From contig CAJNDS010000324.1 in the NCBI GenBank assembly GCA_905221605.1, positions 659,640 through 723,639 of the forward strand: a stretch of DNA of 64,000 nt, written 5' to 3'. The notes under the pieces were generated by a model, which saw only the letters and a program-made list of their open reading frames with translations, was not told where the DNA came from and did not search any database. Both the position numbers and the translations under genes were made by a program. The DNA comes from Symbiodinium natans (lineage: Eukaryota; Sar; Dinophyceae; Suessiales; Symbiodiniaceae). Shown here one piece after another: positions 49,442 through 58,573 of this stretch (positions within the stretch are counted from its first letter, which is position 1; every line of letters starts with the position of its first letter).

Positions 49442-49546
49442 TCAGCTAAGCCTTCATACTGCAACCCTGGCTTCAAATCCACAAAGCCCGTCAGCAGCAA
49501 GGGGGCGGTGCCCTAAACCGCAACTTAATGCTTAATGACTCCATCC

Positions 49547-49644
49547 TGGGATGGTCCCCCTTATACTAACAATCCTTAATGGGGATTACAAAGGGGGTAC
49601 TTGGATCCCTCTGAAGGACTGTTAGTATAAGGGGGAACTTCCCA
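49547..49644. mobile_element. MITE family B, copy 1
   Basis: About 98 bp: TGGGATGGTCCCCCTTATAC at the left is mirrored by GTATAAGGGGGAACTTCCCA at the right, and arms extend through CTAACA. It is related to 56074-56200. Confidence 0.8.
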
Positions 49645-50172
49645 AAGCGCATCCCTTTTTGTCCTCCCTCTCCCTGTCTTTGTTGAAGAAGACCCCAATC
49701 AGCGTCGAGTTGCATGGCTTGCGCAGTGCAACGCACGGTGCACTCCAGATTATCTGTGGACACAAGCTGTTTCCGAAGACAGGACCTAATTTGAGGTTTT
49801 AGTATTTGGGAAGAAGTCCAATCAGTTAGGGCGCTTGGGCCTTCAGCCCATCAGTGGCGATAGCTTCCAGCTCTTGTATGTGTCGTGTGAGGTAACTTCT
49901 CCCAGCTCACAACGCAGTCGCCCGCGGAAGGCACAAATTTGTGGGTGATCAGCGCAGCCTGCGTCTTTAGCTAAGCTGCATCTTCAGTTGACTGGGTTTG
50001 GTGAAACCCTAAACCCTAAACCTTATAAACCCTAAACCCTAAACCCTAAACCGTTCACAGCTTAGGTCTAGGGCCGATGTTTTGCTGTGAGCACTCCAGA
50101 ATTCCCATACAGGTGACTATTTTGGTACGGGAGATTTTGGAAATTTCGGTCCCTGTGGGCTCCCCTTGCAAA
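49645..50172. other. Unique DNA; no gene recognised
   Basis: One CCCTAAA patch lies at about 50005-50052. No domain or splice chain was recognised. Confidence 0.4.
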
Positions 50173-50281
50173 CCCTCAGGGTCCATGTACCTATATAGTA
50201 TATACTTGGGCCCTAAAGCTACCATATGGGAAGCCCTTTAAGGCCCAAGTATGTACCATATAGGTACATGGACCCTTAGGG
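50173..50281. mobile_element. MITE family A, copy 2 (best preserved)
   Basis: CCCTCAGGGTCCATGTACCT is mirrored by AGGTACATGGACCCTTAGGG. The 109-bp element also has an inner inverted pair around ATACTTGGGCC and GGCCCAAGTAT. Confidence 0.85.
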
Positions 50282-51648
50282 AAAGGGCCTATAAACACGG
50301 ACTCCAGTTCAAACAGCCCCGCACCCGTCATGCTCTGGAGCCTCCTTGGGTTAACGCCGGCATGTGCCTCACATCCGATCGCGGTAAAGGGCCACCTCAC
50401 AACACCGGGCAGCAAGCTTGAAAGAAGCTACCGGCAAGTTGTCCGAACACTAGCGGTTTAGGTTCACAGCAAGGTGGTGGCTATTTTGTCAGTTGTGTGT
50501 GAGCGCAGAACATAGTCCATGTAGTGTTTGCGCGCTCGAATTGGTTCGGCCTCTTGCGTTAAGGTTGTCGTAGCAGCATGAAGTTCTATTCCTGCTGACT
50601 TGTGAAAAGGCCAATGGCTAGACAAACTATGTCGCATGCCTTGCTGCAGGCTGCTTGGCGCTTTTGTCGTCGCAGCTCCTCTGCGTTTATCCCTCTGGGG
50701 GCGACGCCTTCACATGCCAGGCCCCATGAGTCGGGGGTTAGGGTTTCTGGTTTAGGGTAATTAACTAGGACACACAGTTGGCCCTGATTGCCTTTGCATT
50801 TTATTAGGGTTTAGCTTCCCTTACACGCCCCCTTTAAAGAAAGACTGTCCACCCAGGTTCCTCTTGGGTCTAGTAAGGGTCTCTGCACCTAAAAAAGCCT
50901 TGAAATACGGTACCTCTTGTATTTGGACTCATGGGCCCATTTCTATGACAATGAGGTTAGGGTTTAGGCTGTAGGGTTTAGGGTTGGGGCTTAGGGGTTG
51001 GGTTTCAAAGGTTTAGGGTTTCGGGTTTGGGGTTAGGGTTTAGGGTTTAGGGTTGTATCCTCCGTATACGTGTAGGCAGCCAAATAGGGCTAAACCCGAA
51101 ACGCTCTCCATGCCTCGGCAGATCCCGGGTCGTGCCCTTCATGCCTGGTCGACGGCGGCTGCCTAGCAGCAAAGTTGCGTTTTACGGGTTTCGGGCTCGT
51201 GCTGTTTAGGGTTAGGGGTTTAGGGTTTAGGGTTCAGGGTTTAGGGTCTAGGGTTTAGGGTTTAGGGTTTGAGGCGCAGAGTTTAGGGCTTGTTGGGGTT
51301 TAGCGTTCGGTTTGAGGGCTGTTCAGGCTTCTGATTGTGCGGGTTCATGACTTTGCCTCACTTCCTTGGTCGGAGAAGCAGCCTGTTCTGACGTGCTAAA
51401 TTCTGAACCTTGAGACCTATCGCAAGCACATTGTTCGTTCCCCCAACTTAGTGCGACGGGGGACCCTTAGTATAGGCCGAACTAGGTACCCCAAAAGGGG
51501 CATGCCAACAACCCGCAACAGCAAAGGCTCGAAGCTTTGGTCTTTCGAGTGCTTGGGGTTGAAGGTTTACGGCCTCCATGTTGAGGGTTGAGCGTCTGAT
51601 GGTTTCAGGGTCTTACGTTTTTAGGGGTCTTCGAGTGGGACTTCTCTA
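50282..51648. other. Unique DNA with TTTAGGG patches; no gene recognised
   Basis: TTTAGGG-like patches lie at about 50955-51055 and 51205-51270. Unique blocks at 50300-50720 and 51100-51190 have no recognised domain. Confidence 0.4.
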
Positions 51649-51753
51649 ATGGTCCATGTACCTCAGTGTTCTATAGGTGGGCCCCGAAGTGTCTATATAG
51701 AAAGTACTTTAAGGCCGAAGCATTCCCCATTTGGGTACATGCATCCTTGTAGG
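51649..51753. mobile_element. MITE family A, copy 3 (decayed)
   Basis: It begins ATGGTCCATGTACCT, has AGTACTTTAAGGCC in the middle and ends GGGTACATGCATCCTTGTAGG. Its layout is the same as the copies at 49334 and 50173. Confidence 0.65.
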
Positions 51754-51789
51754 ATTAGGCTTCTAGGGCCCTAAACCCGAAACCCAAAA

Positions 51790-51856
51790 CCCTAAACCCT
51801 AAACCCTAAACGCTAAACGCTAAACGCTAAACGCTAAACGCTAAACGCTAAACCCC
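51790..51856 (-). repeat. CCCTAAA array switching to a pure CGCTAAA variant
   Basis: Three CCCTAAA units are followed by six consecutive CTAAACG units (about 51808-51850), a single-base variant spread through a whole sub-array. Confidence 0.9.
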
Positions 51857-52545
51857 AACGTGGGCCCTTGAGTTGGACTTTCCATCAAGAGGATGGAGTG
51901 CTGCTCCTGGTCGCATCACCGGAGGTGGCTGGCCAGTGCAACGGGGTTGCCCCTCCATGCAAGGGACCTACCTTGGATAAACCCGAAACCCGAAACCCCT
52001 AAATCCCTGAACCCTGAACCCCTAAACCTTAAACCCTAAACCCTGAACCCTAAGCCCTAAACCCCAAACCCTAACCCTAAGACCTAAACCCTCACGAAGT
52101 CCTAAACCCTAAACCTCTGAGTGTTCGGGGATGCTGCTCAAAGATCGCTGGAAGGCAATATCGGGCCACATCGGGCCATGTTCATATTTTTTTTGGGTGC
52201 TTAGCACTTTCGATTGCTAGGAGCCAGCGTGGGCAGCTTATTCTCTCCTTGCAATGGGGTTAAACGGTGTCCTGGGATCTAGGATTTCATCTCTTGTGAA
52301 AGGTATGGCTTGTACAAGCTCTGGCAATTCCGGTCGTTCTGAAGCCAAGCTTCAACAAGTGACGACCTGATGACCTGGTGCACAGGAATACGCATGGTCT
52401 TCAACTGAGGCCCAAACCATTGGAGTAGTCCGTGCACTCAAGTTAAACAGTACAGTCCCGATCTTTACCAGGGAGTGTGCGTTCCAAAGTCAATCTCCGG
52501 TTGCAGCGCAAAGGCTCCTAAGTTGACTTAAAGCTTTGGGGTGTT
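51857..52545. other. Unique DNA and degenerate CCCTAAA words; no gene recognised
   Basis: CCCTGAA and CCCTAAA words at about 51975-52115; unique sequence at 52120-52540 without a recognised domain. Confidence 0.4.
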
Positions 52546-52673
52546 TAGGGTTTAGGGTGAGGGTTCAGGGTTCAGGGTTCAGGGTTCAGGGTTTAGGGTT
52601 TAGGGTTCAGGGTTCAGGGTTTGGGGTTCAGGGTTTAGGGTTTAGGGTTCAGGGTTCAGGGTTCAGGGTTTAG
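52546..52673 (+). repeat. Mixed TTCAGGG and TTTAGGG array
   Basis: Blocks of four TTCAGGG alternate with TTTAGGG, so the variant has spread in blocks. Confidence 0.9.
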
Positions 52674-52686
52674 TAAGCCCAAGCAG

Positions 52687-52823
52687 GCCTTACAAAGGCT
52701 GGAAGGAGGAGTCGGCATGAGAGGATGGAAGGTCAAGGGTCGCTTCTTGGCGGGTCTCCCAGCAGATCGCATGCCCGACATCAGCCCCGTCAACAGTGAT
52801 CCCAGCTTCGACTTCATTCTGAG
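52687..52823 (+). CDS. Candidate 45-codon exon, function unknown
   Basis: Directly after the telomere-like array, an AAGCAG-G junction opens a frame reading ALQRLEGGVGMRGWKVKGRF, LAGLPADRMPDISPVNSDP and SFDFIL. It is the longest coding-like unique segment in the right part of the window. The 3' end is uncertain. No family was recognised. Confidence 0.42.
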
Positions 52824-53131
52824 TGGGTGGGGGGGGAGTCAGCATTTAGGGACCTTGATGTAGAGTTCAGGGCATCTAGGCTTTGGGGTGCAATCCCCCC
52901 CCCCCCGCCCTAAGAGGGACCAACGTTGAGAACACCATGAGCGCGAAACCCCTCACAAAAAAAGCCTAAACCCCCAACCCTAAACCCTAAACGCCAAATC
53001 CTAGACCCTGAAGACGCCCTTCACAGGGAACCGAGCACGTGATCTCCTTGGTAGGCCCGGCCTGCTCAACGTCGGTATCTGCTGATCTTCTCAGGAAGTT
53101 TTCCTTGCTACTGTTCCCGTGTTTGTATATA

Positions 53132-53239
53132 GTCACTTCTCTAAAATGCGGTCCACTTGTGGGGACCTCAAATAAGGCGGCCCCTTTATTCAGGATTTCA
53201 GGGGTGCCCAAACAAGGGACCATCATGTGGAGAAGTGAC
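53132..53239. mobile_element. MITE-like element
   Basis: GTCACTTCTC at the left mirrors GAGAAGTGAC at the right, and GGTCC/GGACC pairs lie just inside, over 108 bp. Confidence 0.7.
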
Positions 53240-53689
53240 CGTACACCTAAAAGCCTAGTAGAGGAGTCTGCAAACCCTGAACCCTAGACTCAAGGGCAGT
53301 TGAGCTAAGGGCTTGAGGGTCGAGAGCCACAGGGTGTTCGGGCTTTGGGGGTTAGGTGCATGGGGACTTTAGGGTTCCCTAAACCCTGAAACCTAAAAAC
53401 TGAACCCCAAACCCTAAACCCTAAACCCTGAACCCTGAGCCCTAAGCCCTAAACCCTAAACCCTAAACCCGGTGCCACTAGGGTTGGGGTGTACGGACTG
53501 CTGGCTCAAACTCAACCCCAAACCTCTAACGAAAGATTGGAACCCTTCAAGGGCCTGTGGAGTTGAGATTAGGGTGTGGGGTCTAGGGTTTAGGGTTTAG
53601 GGTTTAGGGTTTAGGGTTTAGGGTTTAGGGTTTAGGGTTTAGGGTTTAGGGTGAAGGCCCAACTCCCCCAAATCCCACGAAGTGCGGAG
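53240..53689. other. Telomere-like arrays and unique DNA
   Basis: CCCTAAA words at about 53400-53470 and a clean TTTAGGG array (about nine units) at about 53586-53652. No gene recognised apart from the next entry. Confidence 0.6.
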
Positions 53690-53730
53690 GCCACCCTCTC
53701 AATCTGCCCCGCAATGTCTCCTACATCGAG
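53690..53730 (+). CDS. Candidate micro-exon, function unknown
   Basis: After GCGGAG-G a frame reads HPLNLPRNVSYIE and then meets GAG followed by GTCGCA, a possible GT donor; if it is not spliced there it continues VAREYGFFT to ACAG-G. It lies between two TTTAGGG arrays. Confidence 0.4.
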
Positions 53731-53754
53731 GTCGCAAGGGAATATGGCTTTTTT

Positions 53755-54480
53755 ACAGGGTTTAGGGTTTAGGGTTTAGGGCTTAGGGTTTAGGGTTTAG
53801 GGTTTAGGGTTTAGGGTTTGGGGTTTGGGGTTTAGGGTTTGGGGTTCCACATCCAACCCAGCCATGCCCTAAGCCCCCTGAAGCCCTACTGCAAGATTGA
53901 GGGCGGGTGTTGATGGGGTTGCGGCAAGCGGAGATTTGTCAACACGAGTGTCGAGTAGTAACAGCAGTTTAGGGTTCAGGTTTTAGGGTTGCGGGTTGTT
54001 CCATCACAAATCATGAAACTTGAAACCTGAACCCAATGCCTCGTTCCTGAACCCCGCCATGTGCGTCAGAAGGTTTACATCTTCAGATCCACCCGATCCC
54101 TACTTCCAAAGGGGAAGGAGCGCAGCAGCTAGCAACCGGCCTCTCCATACTCAAGAGGGCAAAGTTTGTGGCTAATTAAACGTCTACATGTTTTTACCGA
54201 GGCCCAAACTGAGGTTCAAAAACAGAAGCACCACTTTGGGATCCGGGTTTTGCAGATGAGGCTGCAAGCAGTTTGTTGTTGCAACCCAGACCCTGAACCC
54301 TAAATCCTTAAACCCAAAGAAACCCTAACCGCTAAACCCTCCAACCCTAAACCCCCCAAACCCCAAACCCCAAACCCCAAACCCCAAACCCCAAACCCCA
54401 AACCCTAAACCCTAAACCCTAAACCCTAAACCCTACCAACCCTAAACCCGAACCGGTACACCTGACACCCCATGTCGCAG
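53755..54480. other. TTTAGGG, CCCCAAA and CCCTAAA arrays with unique DNA
   Basis: A TTTAGGG/TTTGGGG array lies at 53757-53852. A block of about eight CCCCAAA units at about 54354-54405 turns directly into CCCTAAA to about 54435. Unique sequence in between has no recognised gene. Confidence 0.75.
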
Positions 54481-54535
54481 GTCGGGGGCGACTCGGGGCC
54501 CGTGTTCAAGGAGTGGCCCGCCTGTCTGCTGGCAG
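54481..54535 (+). CDS. Candidate 55-nt micro-exon with canonical splice sites
   Basis: The segment lies between GTCGCAG and GCAG followed by GTGTGT and reads VGGDSGPVFKEWPACLLA plus one base. Both splice sites are canonical, and telomere-like arrays flank it on either side (inward-facing). No family was recognised from 18 residues. Confidence 0.48.
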
Positions 54536-55684
54536 GTGTGTTGGTTTTGGGGGTTAAAGAATCCCCCTCCCCCTAGGGTTTAGGGTTTAGGGTTTAGGGT
54601 GTAGGGTTTAGGGTTTAGGGTTTAGGGTTTAGGGTGATTCAACCCCCCCTTACCCCCAATATAGTATTAAACACCGCCCATCTACTATAATATAGCCATT
54701 ACACCACCGAAGACCCCAAACAGTCACTACTTGCTTGATAATCCCTATATGACCCTTTTAAGGAGTGAATATTTAAATACACTTATATATATATATATAT
54801 ATATTTTTTTTTGGGGGGGGGGGGGTACTTAGAAGCAAATAGTAGTCTTGTTCCTCTCTTGGATGCCCAGTAGTACCCTTGTTCGCTTTTTATTCGAGGT
54901 CAGGTTAGGGTTAAACGGTTTAGGGTTTAGGGTTATAACCGTAGGTTACGGGGCACCTAGCTCGTGTTCTCATGTCGTATTGCCGGAGAGCGACTGCCCA
55001 CCCAGACCGGGGCGAAACTCCTACCCAAGCCCACCGGATCATCAGAAGAGTGCCAGCCCTACATCTACTCTCAAATTGCCAAAATGGTGCTGGCCTGCAT
55101 ACAGTTCGTTTTGGGGCTAGAAGCCAAGTAGCACAGCTTCTTTGAGGGCCCCTAGACGCTAAACCCACCCTAAACCCTAAGCCTAAACCCTAAACCCTAA
55201 ACCTTGCACTTGGAGCTTGGGCATTTTGAGCTTGAGTGGTGCTGGCTGTGACAGGACTCACTACGTGGAAAAGGCACCGGGTTTAGGGTTTAGGGTTTAG
55301 GGTTAGGGTTTAGGGTTTAGGGTTAGGGTTTAGGGTTTAGGGTAACTAAAACCCAAGCAACGAGCCCCACAGTTGGGACACCTGCGCACCTGTAACGCTC
55401 AACGCACGCAACCAGAGGAGTTTAGGGCCTGTTTAGGATTTAGGGTCTTGGGCGTAGGGCTTGCTTCAGGTGTACCTTAATCCAACATTATATCTACCTA
55501 GATATAAACACACCAAACGTATGTGTCTGTGTATACACATATATAATAATATGCTGTTTGATACCCTACACTTGCACAGCCCTAAACCCCTGAACCCCAC
55601 ATCCCCCCCCCCCCCCCCAACACGCCCCAAGTCCACAAGCCCTACAGCCCTAAACCCTAAACCCTAAACCCCTACAACTCTACC
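54536..55684. other. TTTAGGG array, microsatellite and unique DNA
   Basis: TTTAGGG at 54573-54636, (TA)n followed by T and G runs at about 54785-54827, TTTAGGG/TTAGGG at about 55280-55345 and a C run at about 55603-55618. The frame at 54848-55168 is open on both strands and is not assigned. Confidence 0.5.
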
Positions 55685-55776
55685 AATCATGATCTCATGG
55701 GCTCGGTCCAGAACCTTGTGAGGCTTGGTGCAACTGAGATGGGCCGGGAATCTCAGTCCCAGTTCCATAGATCATG
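55685..55776 (+). CDS. Candidate exon of about 30 codons, function unknown
   Basis: An open frame reads NHDLMGSVQNLVRLGATEMG, then RESQSQFHRSWVE up to GTAGAG. It follows a CCCTAAA patch and precedes degenerate TTAGGG-like sequence. The 5' junction is not clear. Confidence 0.38.
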
Positions 55777-56073
55777 GGTAGAGATTAGGGCTTGGGGCTG
55801 AGGGCTCAGAGGCTCAGGGCTTAGAGCTTCGGGAGCCTAAAGCCGAACCTCTCCTACCGTACTAAACATACACCCCTCCAGATAAATAGGACTCTTCTTG
55901 AAGCCCTTAACTGGAAACCTTAACCCTAAACTCTAAACCCTTAACCCTTAACCCTTAACCCTTAACCCTAAACCCTAAACCCCAACCCCAACCCCCCCCC
56001 CCCAAAGCCATGAACCATGCACCCTAAACCCTAAACCCATGAACTCATGAGCCCTTTGCCCTAAACCCTAAAC
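55777..56073. other. CCCTTAA variant repeats and a C run
   Basis: Four or five CCCTTAA units lie at about 55936-55970, CCCTAAA words around them and a C run at about 55991-56003. No gene. Confidence 0.75.
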
Positions 56074-56200
56074 TTGGGATGTTCCCCCTTAAACTTACAG
56101 TCCTTAGCAGGGTTATCATAAGTGTACGATAATACCAACAAAGGGCTTAGCGTTTAGGGTTTAGGGTTTAGGGTTTTTAGTAGAAGGGGGAACATCCCAA
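56074..56200. mobile_element. MITE family B, copy 2, containing TTTAGGG repeats
   Basis: TTGGGATGTTCCCCCTT at the left is mirrored by AAGGGGGAACATCCCAA at the right. The interior right half is four TTTAGGG units, absent from the copy at 49547, so telomere-type repeats have been gained inside a transposon. Confidence 0.85.
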
Positions 56201-58267
56201 CCCTAAACCTTAAACCCTGCGACCACAGAAGCCCTAAACCCTCTGTCCAGGTTTGTGAAGACCTCCCCCTGGCCGTCGGCTATGTACCCTCTACGAGGCG
56301 AGTGTCTATGGGATTGGGCTCCGGGGCTTCAGAGTCTTGGGGTTTCGGGGTTTGGGGCTCTGCGGGCCAAGGGTGTGGGCTTAGGGCTTAGGGTTTAGGG
56401 TTTAGGGTTTAGGGTTTCGCCATCCCCCCCCCCCCCCCACCAGTCTTGGCAAGCAGCTACTGCAGTCGGAGATCTCGCAGTTCATGCATGGATTCGCACA
56501 TAGGGAGATATGGATTCGAAGTACGCAATCTGACAAGATTCAGCAATCCTCAGCCCTAGATCCAGAAAGCCCTAAACACTAAACCCTAGACCCTAAACCC
56601 TAAACCTCTAATCCCTCATCTTCAAGCCGACCTCCCAAGCCCTACCCATGGCGGGATGCTGCGCAGTTGGCACGCGCTGACGCGTGGGGTTACAGTTTTT
56701 ATAGGGTCTACAGGGTTTCTAATGAGAGTTTATTGGGTTTATAGGGTTTACACGGTTTGTAGGGCGTAGGGTTTATAGGGTTTCCAGTTTTAGGCTTTGG
56801 GCTTTGTAGGGTTGAGGGGTTTATGGGCTTATGAGCCTTACCTGTCCTAATCCCATCAGCTTGCTCCCTCTTACAACGCCACTCCCTGGGAGATAGACGG
56901 CAGGCAGCGAAGGCATGCTTCCCAACTTCAACATGCTGTTTAACACCCATCTTCGTGATTTTTTTCACTTGGCTATGGCATGAAACGGTAACCTGGAGCG
57001 CTAAAAATCCCAAGCCCTAAACCTTAAAGTCCCAAACCCCCAAGCCCTAAACCCTAAACCCTAAACCCTAAACCCTAAACCCTAAGGGTTTAGGGAAGCT
57101 TCGCACGTTCGCGCAGGCGCCACGCCATCTTCCTCCTCCGGCGCCGGCCGCGGGGCGACCTGGTCGCTGCGGAGATAGGCGCGCGCAGGGTTTGGGGTTT
57201 AGGGTTTAGGGTTTCGGGTTTAGGGTTTAGGGTTTAGGGTCCCTAGGGTTCAACCAATACTGTTTAGGGTTTAGGGTGTAGGGTTTAGGGTTATGTATGT
57301 TATATCCGAAACTGGAATTTAGGGTTCGCGGCTTCAAAACTTTCTTTGCGCAAGTTTCCTTTGCCAACGCCGCCTTTTCCGTTACGAGAAACAGGGCTGT
57401 TGGTTCAGGACTGCTGTGTGGCTTACATCACCTTCATTGGCATCGTCACCCTAAAGCCTGAATCCAAAACCCTGACACCCCTTCTGCCCCTTCTTCGGGT
57501 TTAGGCTTTGGGGTTTAGGGTAGGTATTGACCAGGCGGGGCGTCCGGGCGAGACGTGGAGATGACCGCCATCGAGATGGTGTCTTCCGAGGCTTAGATCT
57601 CGGAGCTTCGAGGTTTCTAGGCGGTTTTTGTGTAGGGCTTAGGGTTTAGGTTTTTGTCAGCTTGTCGGTTTTGGAGTTCAAGGCGTTTTCGGATCTTTCT
57701 AGAGGTTTTAGGAGCTTTAGGGGCTTTCGGGGTTTCAAGGGTCTGGGGTTTGGGGCCTTCAGGGCTATGGTATGGAGGTTTACATCTCCGTGAGAAACCA
57801 TAAGGATAGACCCTAGATCCCCCCGGAAGCGGGCCTCTTGAGGGTTCAGTCTTGACCTAAACAGTTTTGTTAACCGATTATGATGTTGGATTGAGTGTGG
57901 GGGTGCAACGTGTTTTGCTTTGTTTTCTAAACTTTGGAGGCGGTGTGGGTGGTGGTTGACTTGAAGGCTCCAGAGAGGCTTACATTTACATGGATGTCTT
58001 GGAGAAGTGTTCTTTGAAAACAGAATTGATGCTATTCTATGTATCTGATTTTTTCTTCGACTTCATCTTTCGGAACAAGCTGGTCAAAGACTCTACCTAA
58101 CATGTTGGACTAGCGGGATTTATTGCAGAAAATGATTTTGTTCAAATCATCATTGAAAGCTCAGTTTGTTTTGGATGTGATCTGAGAGAATTGGTGAACA
58201 TCACTTTCTCCAAAACCCCCAACAGATCAGAACACTTTGCCTTGCGAGCCACGTGGCCTGTGAAGGC
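56201..58267. other. Telomere-like repeats and unique DNA; no gene recognised
   Basis: TTTAGGG at about 56390-56418, a direct CCCTAAA to TTTAGGG palindromic junction at about 57048-57098, TTTAGGG at about 57190-57300 and a long unique stretch at about 57840-58260 with no convincing frame. Confidence 0.5.
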
Positions 58268-58573
58268 CTAAACCCTAAACCCTAAACCCCTGCTGCCAGT
58301 GCAGGTCTTTCTGCAGTGCCTGCACACACTGGACGAGGAAGGCCCAGGACTACTTTTGTGTTGTAAGCCCAAGTGCCATACTTGCATGATGTATCTAAAA
58401 AGGTACAGAAGGTAGTGGCTTACTAATGGCTGCCGTAAACGTTGCCAGCTCAAAATGATATGGGGAGTGCCTGCTTCGACTTCAACCACAAGTGCGACAT
58501 CAGAACAAAGAAGGGCAAGTCTCCTGAGCGCCTTGTAAAGCCCTACAGCCCCCCCGAACCGGGGATTCCGCAA
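58268..58573 (-). CDS. Weak candidate exon on the minus strand
   Basis: An open minus-strand frame of 101 codons includes GLYKALRRLALLCSDVALVV and HYLLYLFRYIMQVWHLGL. It ends in CCCTAAA-derived codons, so only part could be real. No domain was recognised, and it opposes the strand of the other exons. Confidence 0.22.
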   Translation of the reverse strand: MRNPRFGGAVGLYKALRRLALLCSDVALVVEVEAGTPHIILSWQRLRQPLVSHYLLYLFRYIMQVWHLGLQHKSSPGPSSSSVCRHCRKTCTGSRGLGFRV

